From: Lunularia cruciata
Lineage: Eukaryota > Streptophyta > Marchantiopsida > Lunulariales > Lunulariaceae
Direction of reading: 5' to 3'
Length of the DNA stretch: 64,000 nucleotides
NCBI GenBank assembly: GCA_948567375.1
Contig: OX419761.1
Location: 9,338,243 to 9,402,242, forward strand
Shown: positions 24,001-34,558 of the stretch, piece by piece
How positions within the stretch are numbered: the first letter of the stretch is position 1
Layout: each line of letters opens with the position of its first letter
The notes under the pieces: generated by a model
The model's database searches: none
The model's input: only the letters and a program-made list of their open reading frames with translations
Told to the model about the DNA's origin: nothing
Program-made: the position numbers and the translations under genes

Positions 24001-24150
24001 TGGCCTCATCTTCTGACAAACAAGTTTCCCCAAGATGGGGAACTTTCGTCCAACTCACAGTCACCAGCTTCTGGTCTTCGGACGAAATGTCCATGAACCT
24101 TAATTTCTGCTGATGCCAATCCACCACAACTTGGGCACTATACAACCAAG
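21067..24150 (-). pseudogene. Ty3/gypsy pol: protease tail, RT, RNase H, integrase
   Basis: Minus-strand order is as follows. Protease end RPWLYSAQVVVDW (24130). RT (22298-23440) with QMPFGLCNAPATFQRMMN and VFIDDFCVFG as catalytic motif. RNase H with DTLSMAIGIVLSQK, TEREAL and FYVDH. A frameshift near 22350 leads into a linker. The integrase zinc finger has the CDAC cysteines (21960-22100). Core acidic residues lie in WRIDFVGRI, SDQGTH and TEKANGL, ending at 21067. RT lacks the usual first catalytic Asp region (GFSVYNQVSI). An in-frame TGA follows EFFF near 21733. The Met at 23440 is internal; RT homology continues upstream of it past a stop. RT is otherwise well preserved for this window. 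No chromodomain is seen. Confidence 0.8.
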
Positions 24151-24164
24151 GCCTTATCCAAGCC

Positions 24165-25990
24165 AAGCCTGATCTTTCTCCGCTGCCCTCTTCTTAAGGC
24201 TCTCCAACTCTTGCTCCATCACCGCAACAGTTGCCTTGGAGTGTATTAATTTGACACGCATCGCTGCGAGTTCTCCCTTCAATCCCGCAATCATCGTAGT
24301 CATCTCCTTCACTTCCTCACAATTCTTGACTAGCTCTTCCCTTGTCACCTCAAAGTGCTTACTCCAAAGAACCTCCTCAACCCAAAGTTCTTCGACCTCC
24401 ATCTCCACTCTTGTCAGCTTACTTTGTAACAATGAAGTTTCGGCACTCCATGCTTTTACCACCGCTAATTCATTGGGTACGTTGAGCTTGGCACTTATCA
24501 TCTCCAGTTTCCTCTGCTGCAACATCACCAACAACGGACATACTACTCTGGAAAAATAGTCCACTCCTTTGCTGCTTGCATCCTCGGCTTGGACTTTGGG
24601 TTCCGACTCTGTTATACTCAATACCTTGCTCTGAAGTCGAGATCTTCGCACCTTCAAAGTTTCCTCCTCGGGACTTTCTCCCTCCTTCTGAGTAAGGTAA
24701 CTGGGCCCCACTGCCAATACACTCAAGACATTATCACGCTTGGCAGCTTGAGGTTGTGCTTAGACTTCTTCTCCTTTCTTCTTACTACACCTTTCTAGCA
24801 TGGAAACCTTGGGACTTGGCTTTCCGACATCTTCCATCGGCTGTATCACTTGCTGAACTTCCACCTCGCCTTTGCTGCCGCTACTCAATTCTTTGCTTCA
24901 TAGCATAAAATCCTCTTCTTTGCCTGACACTCCTCCCTTCAATCTGGTTTCTCCTTCCGATTCTTCTTCTTCCTCCCGCACGACTTCCTTCGACTTCACC
25001 ATCACCGCCATCGGGTTAAGCCTTGGAACTTTCTGGGGTTGTACAATCACAACACGACTCTCAAGCTTGGTCCTCCTTCTCCCTTGCCCTTGGAAGGTCA
25101 ATTGCTATGATCTTTTCTCTCCCACTCTCTTTGTAGTACCTATCCTCCTCTTGCACTCTCTCCATATAATATCGCTCATCTGCATTGGCTTCCTTGCACA
25201 AATCTGGATGAAAGTGCAACCTCATTCGACTTTGCTCTTCCAAAGTTAGTAAGCTCAACCCAAAATAAAAGTGCACTGCAAACGGCACAAAATAGTGTGG
25301 TGGCATATCCATTCTCCACCCTGAAATCATCTGCCCCACTCTCTGATGCAAGCACTTCACCCAATCTACTGCCTCTCTTGCAAACATTTGGTGAAAGAAC
25401 ACCGCCTATTGCATAGTAACATAGGTGGTTTGCTCTGGCTTGAACATGGCCATCATTGCGCTTACAATTCCTCTCTGCTCAAGATCTCTATAGTTATCCA
25501 CCTTATACCCATTCTTCGTGCGGGGTCAATTAAACGACTTCTTAACTTGGCAGTTTCTTCTAAAGCATCACACTTCCGATAGAAGGTGGTACCTCCTACC
25601 TCTCCGGCTTCCCTTCCCAACACTACCCTCTAATCCGCCTTCGTCCATTGAGCGGGATTCCCTCTCTTCCCCTCATGCTTTGGCCCATCATTGCAATTGC
25701 TTTGCTGTAATTTCTACCATGAAACCTAGAAAAATGAAATTCCAGTTCCAGGCCAAGAACGTGATACAAAGTCTCGTCAAGACTTTGATCCACACTATTA
25801 CCTCTAATTGATGAATTGCAAGCCCTCTCACCGCACTCTGCTTGCTCACTTTTGGTGCCATTGTGTGCTTCCTCACTTTTCTCTTGTGGAAGATCATCCC
25901 CAAAATCCTAACCCACTCCTCTTCTTGCGGATTTGCGATCTGCATTACTTCAGGTTGACTCTGAATAGGCACCAGGTAGCAACTCGACAT
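24165..25990 (-). pseudogene. U3-encoded coiled-coil protein, copy F (C-terminus deleted)
   Basis: It starts at ATG 25990 (MSSCYLVPI) or the upstream ATG at 26044. It keeps an intact WNWN motif (25740), unlike E. The first part is open for 118 codons (25688-26044) and the coil for 190 codons (24154-24726). The globular middle carries GNPAQW, VLGREAGEVGGTTFY and MPPHYFVPFAVHFYFGLSLL, with small frameshifts. The deletion at 24165 removes the last third of the protein. E and F together give a near-complete view of the protein family. Confidence 0.6.
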
Positions 25991-26456
25991 GGCTCCTTCT
26001 TCTTGCGCACCTTGTAATTTTATAGTCTTGCGCCAATCAGTCACTCTTCAGTCACTACTCCTCTCAAATTTCTGATTCGGTGAAGTTGTTATCTGTCACT
26101 ATCAAGAAGTTCTTGATGTGAGGTCATTACTTTCTTTGCCTGTACTTTCTTGATTACGCTGACTTTGAAGAAGTTTGTTACAAGTTCTTTGGATTTGCTT
26201 GCGCCACCCAATACGAAGTCTCTCTCTCTCGTCATCTTTGTCTTTGGCTTCTTCTTCACATCTTGACCCAAAGTTGACTTTGGGTTTCATGCTGACAAGG
26301 CAAGTCTGAGTACTTTGCCTTATGACCCGAAGCCACGTTACCTTGGGTTTCATCCCAAAGACTCTTTTCTTTGCCTTCTTTGGTCATACAGGCGCAATCC
26401 AACTTCTCTGAACACTTCTTCTCCATTTTGAAAAAATAAAAAATGTGGGTACCACA
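24165..26456 (-). repeat. 5' LTR (F), 3' part deleted
   Basis: This matches 18684-20962 of the 3' LTR almost base for base, then stops inside the coil-coding region and joins protease sequence. The minus strand starts TGTGGTACCCACATTTTTTATTTTTTCAAAATGG-like. Because the LTR 3' end, primer site and gag are missing, the element cannot be reverse transcribed on its own. Confidence 0.75.
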
Positions 26457-26520
26457 ACTGGTTTGGGACCAGAAGTTGAAGGGTATGCATGAGAGTTTTG
26501 AGGAGTGGAGTAGAGTAAAG

Positions 26521-27075
26521 TTTTGCGGTAATCAGGTAAGTAAAGTTTGATCCCACAAAGATACTATTCAGAATTGGTCAAATACAAAGCAAAGTAACAA
26601 CTTCAGTTCTTCTTGGGTTCTTCTTTAATCTCTCAGGTAAAAACCACATCCAGAAGAGAGTAACAAGCACTGACTCGCAGTCTTTGTCAAAATTTGTCAC
26701 ACTTAATCACAACTCTATCAATTCTTTCCAAACAATCTTGATGTGATGATTCAGTCTCTCCCAACAATGGCACTTCATTGCAAAATGACTTTGCCTCAAA
26801 ATTTTGTTCCACCCCTCCAGTAAAAGCACAACTTCCTTGATCAAAATTGCTTCACATCAACATTGCGCTGCACTCACAAATGCACGATACTATAGATACT
26901 ACAATTCCTCTCAGAACTATCAAGGCATTGCTCCGATTGCACTTCACTCAAGATCAGACACACAAAATGAAGATCAAGGCTGTGGAATCTAACATCCAAC
27001 AAGCACACTCATTTGCACTTCAAAATTCTCCATACATTGACAAGCACAATCACAAAGTTGATACTTGGAATTAAC
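26521..27075 (-). repeat. Fragment of a large-family LTR, 3' part, reversed
   Basis: It starts TTTTGCGGTAATCAGGTAAGTAAAG, a few bases inside the usual LTR end, and runs through the R/U5 block (CACAACTTCCTTGATCAAAAT near 26826). It breaks off near 27075, where a plus-oriented LTR end begins. The head-to-head arrangement suggests rearrangement inside C. Confidence 0.6.
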
Positions 27076-27194
27076 CCAAGAAGAATTGAAGTTGTTACTT
27101 TGCTTTGTATTTGACCAATTTTAAATTGTATCTCTACAGGAACAAACTTTACTTACCTGATTACCACAAAAGTGATATTTACCAGGTTGTCACA

Positions 27195-27526
27195 ATAATG
27201 GTAAACCTTGTTAGGCAGCTTAAAGCCACTTTACCTATGCTCATGACTTTCTTAAGCTCCCATGCTTTTCAAGTGGTAGGTAGTATAGTAGTTGGTGGAG
27301 CCAATGTAGATGAGAGAGAGAAAGCCATGGGTTTCTATACCAAAATTACTATCATTTTAGTAATGCTAGATGCATCCAAGCATCAAGTGTTAGGCAAGGC
27401 TATGGACCTAAACTATTTGACTTGGATTGTGAGCCTTTGATTGGCTGAGCAACATAAGATGTGCTTGATAGGCATCACCACTTGAACATTTGAGAGATTT
27501 ATGCCTATCAAGACAATTGAGGCACC
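27195..27526. other. Short unassigned stretch between LTR C and solo LTR G
   Basis: A plus-strand open stretch reads through to 27440 (LVRQLKATLPML, KAMDLNYLTWIVSL), but I do not recognise it. The sequence continues after G at 31158. It may be the 5' part of host 1, upstream of its RT, but I cannot show this. Confidence 0.35.
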
Positions 27527-28237
27527 TATGACAACCCAGCAAATATCACTTGTGAGGTAATTAGGTAAGTAAAGGTTTGTTCCTATAGAGATATGATTCA
27601 GAAAGTTCCAAATACAAAGTCAAATGTCACAAATGTGGTTCTCCTTAATTTCTTCTTTAGTCTCTCAAGTAGAAACAACACCCAAAAGAGAGTAACAAGC
27701 ACTGGTTTCTAGTCTCATCATAACAATTTGTCACCCATAATCACAACTCCATCAAATATTTCCAAACAATCTTGATTGTGATGATTCAATCTCTCCCAAA
27801 ATGGCACTTCATTGCAAAACAACTTTGCCTTGGAATTGTGTTCCACCCCTCCACTGAAGGCACAACTTCCTTGATCAAAATTTCTTCACATCAACACTAT
27901 GCTACACTCACAATTGCAGAATACTATCAGCACTACAAGTCCTCTCAGATCTGTCAAGGCATTGCTCCGATTACATTTCACTTAGGATCAAACACACAAA
28001 ATGAAGATCAAGGCTACAAAATCTAACATCCAACATGCATATTGACTTGCACTTCAGAATTCTCTAAACACTCAACAACACACACGCAACGTTGATACTT
28101 GAAATCAAGCTCAAGCAACGAGCACTGAAATCAGCACTTCATTTTATCTATTCTCATAATTATGAGTATTGAACAATATAAGACTATGAATGCAACCTTT
28201 AAATAGTAAAGCAATTGACAATTGCTAACAACTATAC

Positions 28238-28325
28238 AACAACTACAACAACAACAACAACTATACAACAACTATACAACTATACAACTATACAACTATA
28301 CAACAACTACAACAACTATATAAAC
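28238..28325 (+). repeat. Imperfect ACAACTAT minisatellite in solo LTR G
   Basis: Many CAACTATA and CAACAACTA units lie between the TATA box and the reading-frame stop. Other copies have only one or two such units in this place, so this is a local expansion in U3. Confidence 0.75.
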
Positions 28326-28392
28326 CTATAGATCCAAAATGACAATGCACTTCTTCATATTTGCCTGTTCAAATCTCAAAATTGTTACTACT

Positions 28393-30744
28393 CCATTTTA
28401 TGTCTACTTCTTCCTCGGCTTCCAATCCCAAAGTAATCTTGCATACAACTCTATCCTTGGGTTTCACAACTACTAATTCTTCTACCAATTCTACTACTCC
28501 TTCACTCTGATCTACAATTCCCGTCATGGGTAACCTACATACATCTTCTCCTTGCAACCCACTTTTCTCTAATATCTCCAATGGCAACTCTGAAGATATT
28601 TGTATTCCTATCTCTTCTACTTTGGGTTTCTCTCTAATATCCTTCCAAATTTTATCTATCTCTAACTTAACTAAATCTAATCTAATCTAATCTTGATATT
28701 GTCTTCCACTTCCATTGTCTTTCTATCTACACAAGCTTTGAGACTAATCAGCAAAGCATTCAAATCCTTATCTTTTGCATTGCTTCTCCTCGTCTCCTTC
28801 TCTTTCTCTTTTTGCACTACCTTCTCTTCCAAATTACAAAGTAATTCCCTCAGTCTTTCTTCTTCTCTATACCTCACTATTAACTCTCTTTGTTAGAGTT
28901 GCTTCTTCTCTTCTACACTCTGCATCACTCTATCAAGCTCTTGCTCCTTGTTTGTGACTCTTGCCATAGCATGGATGATTTCTAATTGTGAATCAACAAA
29001 CTACTATTTCAAGATTCATACTCAACTATCTTTCCTTGGCTATGACATTTTTCTCTACTACTCTCTCTCTTTACTTCCCACTTCTCTCTTTAAATTCTCT
29101 ATTACTTGATTCTGTACCATTGCATCTACTCGTAGTACCTCCCTCTGCTCCTCTCCTTGGGTTATACTCTTCTTCAACTCCAAGTTCTCTCCTTCTAACC
29201 TCTCCAACACTTGCAACACAGTCTTTACCTCAGACTTTACTAGCAATGGGCATACAATCTCTTGTAGATACTCCACTCCTTTGCTCTAATTCACTTCTAC
29301 TTGCGGGATTTTCTCCTTCTTTGATTCTTCTTCACCTAACACTCTTCTCCTCAGCCAAAGTCGCCTTATTGGAATGGATTGCTTGTTCCCCAAACTTTCA
29401 CTTTCCATTTCTCTTCTTCTACTTGGCTCCGCCTCATATGTTGCATTTCTTCTGGAGCAGACGCCTCTCCTAATGATAATCCTCTTCTCATCTTTCTTTG
29501 GAAATTTGTCTTCTAACTTTGGGTTATCTTCTTTTGCCATTTCCAACTTTCTCTCTTCTTCCTCTAGTACTGGCTGCATCTCCACTCTATCTTCACTCTT
29601 GCTATTTGGTTCACTACTCTACAACGTGAGTTTAGGTTCTTCTTCTCTCTTTGAGTCTTCTGACTTGTACTCGGCTTCACCTTTTGATTCTACTCCCGGT
29701 GATGCGATTACCACCAGGTCCTTCTTTGGGTTAACTTTCTTGGTCTTCCAAGGTCTCATTCTTACTACTTCATCTTCTGCTTGACTCTTCTTCTTTGACT
29801 TTGGAGCATTGACCGCCAACCGCACACTTTGCCCTATTTGTGCATAGTACTCGTCACTCCTCCTGATCTGAAGAATGTATTGTTGCTCCTCCGCATCAGC
29901 ATCTCTTCTTAAGTTGGGATGGAAGTGTGACACCATTTTGTGTCATTCCACCATATTCAATAGATTTAATCCCAAATAGAAGTGGGCTGCAAACGGCACA
30001 ATTTAATGTAGAGGCAACTTGTCCCACAAATTCCACACCATTTGTCTTGTGCAATGATGGAAGCACTTTGCCCAATTGATTGGTTCCCCTGCAAACATCT
30101 TATGGAAAAACACCACTTGATGTTTCATCACATAAGTGGTTTTCTTTGGCTTAAAGATAGCCATCATTGCTCCTATGATGCCTCTCCTCACAAGGTCCTT
30201 GTAATTCTTGACTTTTTAACCATTCTTTGTGCATTTTGAATAAAAGGTGTCTCGCACTTCTTGGGTTTCTTCAACTATCTCTCCTTTCCCCAAGAATGTG
30301 GCTCCTTGCTCCTCACCCGCCTTTCTTCTGAGTACTAACCTCCAATCCAACTCTATCTATTGAGCCGGATTTCCTCTCTTACCCTCTGCTTTAGGTCCGT
30401 CTAGATATTTACTCTCAATGATCTCGGTCATGAAACCTTGAAAACTAAGGTTCCAATTCCATGCCAGAAATGTGATCCAAAGCAAGCTCAAGACTCCAAT
30501 CCTTGCAATCACATCTAACTTCCGAATTGCATGATTTTTGAATGCAAATTCCGAGTTCTTCTTTCCACCTCCCATCTTACATCTTACTCTCTTCCACTTT
30601 GGGTTGGTGACTATTCTTCCACCCAACTCCTGGACTAACTCTCCTGACTTCCTCTTGATGCACAAACACATCTCTTACTACACTCCCTTTTCCTTGATCT
30701 CCCTCAAGATGACTCCTAAATGGCAATGGGAAATTACTTGTCAT
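28393..30744 (-). pseudogene. U3-encoded coiled-coil protein, copy G (broken)
   Basis: The start is ATG 30744 (MTSNFPLPF). The globular blocks include an intact WNWN (30450), RRGIIGAMMAIFKPKKTTYVMKH (30120-30190), FHKMFAGEPINWAKCF (30065-30110) and HFHPNLRRDADAEEQQYILQI (29870-29930). An acidic linker follows (29286-29640), then coil (28677-29280). The tail near 28600 has LEKSGLQGEDVCRLP. The stop is lost to a small deletion near 28393. This copy belongs to the same subfamily as I/K and J. It is broken by several stops. Confidence 0.6.
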
Positions 30745-31162
30745 CTCTTTGTTTCTATCCCAAATTTTATAGTGGTGTGCCTCCTCAGTCTTTCTTCACT
30801 TTGAGTTTCTACTGGGAAATCACACCTTTTGCATGCTCTTGTCAATGTCAATTCTCCCCCCGCTCATAGGCCAGCCATTTTTATATGCGGTACCCTCTTG
30901 AATGTCCAACCCCAAAGAAAAGTTGTTACACTATCCTTGCTTTGAGTTGAGCACCACTGAGACAAATCTCCTTACTTTGGGTTGAATGCTGACAAGACCC
31001 ATCTGAGTACTTTGTCTTCTAACACAAAGTCACTTTACCTCAAGTTACAACCCAAAGACACCATTATTTACCTTCTGATGCCATACAAGCACAATACATC
31101 TTTATCAGTACACTTCTTCTTCATAAATTAAAAAAAAACAAAAATGTGGGTACCACAGCACC

Positions 31163-31690
31163 TATTGGGGCAATGGACCAAGAGGGCATGGTAATCTTGG
31201 GACAAAGCCATTGGCTACAAGTGAGAGTGGTCTTCTTTGAGTACATCTTGGTGAGCATGATCTACTTGAGTTACATCCTTGGGATGTAGTTAGAGGACAT
31301 GTGGAGCTTATAGCTAGAGCAAAGGGAGTTTTTTGCTTTGAGTTTAGGGACTCCAATAGTTGGGATCATGTCATTACTGCTCTTAAAGGCCTAGTGTAGT
31401 AGCCAATCAGTGCATCTTCCACTTCTACATTAGTTATAGAGGATATCTAGGAGCTAAATCCAAGCTTACAAGAGTGGAAAGACAAAGAGTTTGGAGGTTC
31501 TTAGGAGCTACATGAGTTGTTTTACCTTCAATATGAAGGATTTGAATGCTCTAAAAGAACTTTGTATTTTGATTGAGTTGACTAGTGATACCAAAAAAGT
31601 GTAACACCCTTGTAGATATAGTGATATGGAGAGAGCATTGATTCAAAGCTAGAATAGAGACATTTTTTAGGCTAGTTTGATGGAGATTTC
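31163..31690 (+). other. Unassigned plus-strand stretch, probably upstream part of host 1
   Basis: It directly continues 27526 once G is removed. One plus-strand frame reads WDVVRGHVELIARAKGVFCF near 31260-31330, which I do not recognise. It leads into RT of host 1 without a visible boundary. Confidence 0.35.
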
Positions 31691-31699
31691 ACATGAGAC

Positions 31700-32163
31700 T
31701 ATACTTCAGCTATAGTGATGCCAACTAAGAGGGACATGCATGGTAACTACAAAACTAGGCAGATGTATCAATTGCCAATCAAGGAAGAGGACAAGTTCAA
31801 GATAGCATTTGGAGTTACTGATCCTCATGGCAAGAATGTATGGTATCAATAGATGTTCTTATCATTTGGATTAAAGAACTCTCCTACCAAGTTTTAGAGG
31901 GGCATGTGTAAGATACTAATAGGATTAGATTTTGCTCAATGTTATATTGATGATATTTTAGTCTATAGCACTATTGTGGAGGAGCATAAGAGACATTTGT
32001 TGGAGGTGTTTGAGAGATCAAGATCTCATAGACTCAAATTACATCTTAGGAAGTGTAGATTTTTCCACAAGCAAGTTGAGTATTTGGATCACACTATCTA
32101 CCTCGGTGGACTTGGTGTTTAACGGACCAAGGTGGAAGTTATTACACATATTACTTGGCCTAT
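31700..32163 (+). pseudogene. Host 1 Ty3/gypsy reverse transcriptase (first part)
   Basis: Plus-strand RT motifs are TKRDMHGNYKTRQM (31720), EEDKFKIAFGVTDPHGKN (31790), FGLKNSPTKF and the catalytic CYIDDILVYS (31945). RLKLHLRKCRFFHKQVEYL (32040) follows. The frame stops at THITWP, where the chromovirus is inserted (target CCTAT). RT continues at 46241 with MDISRVQEFLG. A few stops and one frameshift are present. Confidence 0.75.
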
Positions 32164-32675
32164 TTTAAGGTTTTAAGGATAAGAGAAACCCCAAGAGAAA
32201 TATAAGGTTTTATTTCTCAATACCATCATGTCCCAAAGGTGCACCTTCTCTTTATTATATAGCAAATAGGATCTATTCAAAGGAGCTACACCCTTGGATC
32301 AAATACATGGATTGGTGACATGTTGATTCTTGTCTTATTTGGTTGGTCAATCAAGCTTGACCAAATGGAATCTTTGGAGAATCTTCTTGGATGAAGTTGA
32401 AAACAACATGGATGAGAGAAAGCTCTTGATGTGACAAACAAGGAGAGAAGGAAATTTCTCTCTCCACAAAGGGTTAATATCTTATTTTTGAGGCCTAATT
32501 CATTTGTTTAGGCCTTCAAATTTAGCTTTAAAGTCTTTGTAGTGTTTTTGGCCTCTATGTTATTAAAGGAAGTCCTCTTTTGGTGACATCTCTATCTAAT
32601 CTACTTAGACCACCATATATAGCATCCCAAGCCAATTTCTACTTCTAGATAATTTGTCAAACTAATGGTATTACA
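32164..32675 (-). repeat. 3' LTR of the chromovirus
   Basis: It matches 45656-46240 over most of its length. Shared blocks include CCAAGAGAAATA-AAGGTTT-ATTTCTCAA, TCTTTATTATATAGCAAA and GCTACACCCTTGGATCAAATACAT. On the minus strand it starts TGTAATACCATTAG. Its far end has decayed. Confidence 0.75.
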
Positions 32676-32691
32676 AACCTCTCTCTTTAAG
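32676..32691 (-). promoter_or_regulatory. Polypurine tract of the chromovirus
   Basis: The minus strand reads AAAGAGAGAGGTT directly before the LTR's TGTAATACC, in the correct place for plus-strand priming. Confidence 0.7.
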
Positions 32692-32699
32692 ACGTAATG

Positions 32700-32904
32700 T
32701 CATCATTTCAAAGTTGTTGCTCAAAAGATTGCACAAACACTTGTGCATTGGTCAAATTATCTATGGGCTCCCATGTTGCCTCATACAATGAGTACCTTTT
32801 CCAATTTACAAGATATTCCACACGTGGATGGTAGGTAGCACAAATGTGTTTTTGGAGAATATGTTTGACTTTGTATTCCTTTGTGCAATCAATGAGTGTT
32901 GGAC
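32700..32904 (-). pseudogene. Chromodomain at the integrase C-terminus of the chromovirus
   Basis: The minus strand encodes EYKVKHILQKHI, YLVNWKRYSLYEATWEP and IDNLTNA, the standard chromodomain pattern with its aromatic residues. Chromodomains of plant chromoviruses steer integration to marked chromatin. The domain itself is open; it is cut off from the integrase by the repeat at 32905-33595. Confidence 0.8.
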
Positions 32905-33595
32905 TGTGAGCCGGCCTGTCTCTCACTCAAGATGGCTCTTTGATGGCTCTTATTGTAGCATACCATGGACTAAGAAGGAAAAGAACCCCAACTCCATCAT
33001 AATACTCCAAGGCTAACACTCCAAGACTCATGCCATTGATCACTAGAGAACTCAATAAGAGAGATATAGTTGCAAATGAAAGGATGATGAATACCTCCTC
33101 ACTCCTTGTTTATATACTTGTGAAACAATTATGCACTAAAGTTAGTATTTACAACAATAACTCAAGTTACTAGGCTAAAAGTCAAGTAAAGTCAAAATTA
33201 TAAAGGAATATCCATCCACATGGGCATATTCCACTAAGCATGTGATCTTATATTGACCCAACCACTAAGTCAAGGATTCCTTCACATGGGCTATCCTTGG
33301 ACTAAAGAAGAATCTAAAAAAAGAAGGCTTGCAGGCCCAAGAGTTCTCAACACTTTCCTCAAAGCCGAACACCTAGGATTAATACCAAGTCAACACACTA
33401 GAATCCAGAATAGTGGTGCTCATCTTTTCCACTTCCTCTAAAGTAAGGTCCCCACTATCTTAGCTATGACTAAGTTTAGCTAATCATGACTAATGTAGAA
33501 CCATCCTTTATCTCTATATAAATAATACCTCTCAACTACTTGTAATACCAAGCTAAATATCACAATACCACATACATGCACAAATGGGTGTTATA
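32905..33595 (-). repeat. 0.67-kb repeat, copy 1 (inverted relative to copy 2)
   Basis: The reverse complement matches 34559-35238. It starts TATAACACCC against TGTAACACCC and ends near GAGAGACA-GCC-GCTCACA. It lies between the integrase C-terminus and chromodomain of the chromovirus and so is a later insertion. The size and the TG...CA form suggest a solo LTR of another element. I cannot find a clean target duplication. Confidence 0.6.
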
Positions 33596-34558
33596 GAACA
33601 AGGTTGAGCTTCTTATTTGGATGGAAGTGGAGCGGTTGTGGTGCATATTTGCATAGCAAGGAAACATGAAACACTTGATGGATCTTCTTCATGTGTGGCG
33701 GTGGCTTGAGGTGATAGGCCACTTTGATGGATGATGAGAAAAGGGCCAATAAAACAAGGTTTGAGCTAATGAGGGCCAACTAACATGAGGTCGGTTGTGG
33801 AAATCCACAATAGATCCTCAATGTTGAACTCCATGTGCTTGCAATGTGCATGTACATATTGTTTTTATTAATTTTGGGCTATTTGCAACTTGTGCTTTGT
33901 GTTCTCTACACCTTGTTAAAGTCTAGAAACAGAATTGTTGATAGCATCAACTTTTGTAGCCAATAGGTGGATCTTTACCAAGCTCAAAGGTGTAAAAGAA
34001 TTTTCTCCATACTTGAGGAAGAATAATGTGATCTATGTAGATGCATTCATTGAATTGTTGTAGGAAAATTCCACCAATGGAGGTAAGGTATCCCAAATTT
34101 CTTGCTCCTCTAAGGTGAAGCCTTGGAGCATGTCCTTGATAGTGTCATTGGCCCACTTTTTTTATGTCCATCAAATTGTGGATGGTATGCCATGGAACAT
34201 GCCAAGTTTTGTTTTGAAGATACCAAAAAGTGTTCTACAAAAAAAACTAGTGAATTGAATGCCTTGATTGATGATGAGCACTTGAGATTTAGGCACTAAC
34301 TGCTAAGTACAATTGAGCTAATTGTGGAGTAGTCACATCCTTGGGCATATGACACACATGAATCAGTTTTTATGTTGGTCTACAAAGACTACAATAGAGT
34401 CAAAACTTGAGTAATTGGGTAATTTACAAACCAAATCACAAACCAAATCTATGTTGATTTTCTCCAAATGTTGTAAAGGAGTAGGGAAGGGTTGAAGGAG
34501 TCTTGCAAGAGCCATGATTTGAGGCTTTGTTTTGTTGATAGAGTAGGAAACTTTGAAT
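33596..34558 (-). pseudogene. Chromovirus integrase core and C-terminus (broken)
   Basis: On the minus strand, KTKPQIMALARLLQPFP and the following LEKINIDLV (34430-34530) correspond to the start of the integrase core, with D-SIVVFVDQ near 34385. VAYHLKPPPHMKKIHQVFHVSLL (33640-33720) is the conserved integrase C-terminus. The part between carries many stops. Copies of the 0.67-kb repeat bound it on both sides. Confidence 0.7.

Larger units (their letters stand above)
17177..26456 (-). mobile_element. Ty3/gypsy element with 3.8-kb LTRs (internally deleted)
   Basis: This is the one copy here that keeps both LTR positions and pol. Its outer ends are TGTGACAACC (17177, the LTR 3' end on the minus strand) and GGTACCACA (26456, the LTR 5' end). 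The flanks are ATTGG (17172-17176) and ACTGG (26457-26461), a 5-bp target duplication with one transition. In minus-strand order it holds a truncated 5' LTR (26456-24165), protease tail, RT, RNase H, integrase, polypurine tract and a complete 3' LTR (20962-17177). A deletion joins mid-LTR directly to the protease region and removes the LTR end, primer site and gag. RT features point to the OTA (Ogre/Tat/Athila-like) side of Ty3. Confidence 0.8.
12543..27194 (+). mobile_element. LTR C of the large-LTR family, 5'-truncated and split by D and by the full-length element
   Basis: Pieces of one plus-strand LTR can be followed across two insertions. 12543-13290 covers the FFHQLF, FAMHFYLGLNLL and acidic-linker part. 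16950-17176 covers VVHYLSKEVLKMKKR of the coil. 26457-26520 continues the coil. 27076-27194 is the LTR end (GGTTGTCACA). Removing 17177-26456 with one ATTGG copy restores an open frame across the junction. The 5' end is lost. A reversed LTR fragment (26521-27075) sits before the last piece. Boundaries inside C are approximate. Confidence 0.5.
27527..31157 (-). mobile_element. Solo LTR G of the large-LTR family
   Basis: This is a complete LTR of 3631 bp with the flanking duplication GCACC (27522-27526 and 31158-31162). The ends are TATGACAACC (one transition from TGTGACAACC) and GGGTACCACA. On the minus strand it holds a U3 reading frame (30744 to about 28393), a TATA box near 28200, then R/U5. 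There is no internal domain, so it is a solo LTR. Confidence 0.85.

Noticed and set aside
27195-27440. Open frame read as a copia- or gypsy-type gag
   Set aside because: Only vague similarity. I could not name a motif, so it is left unassigned.
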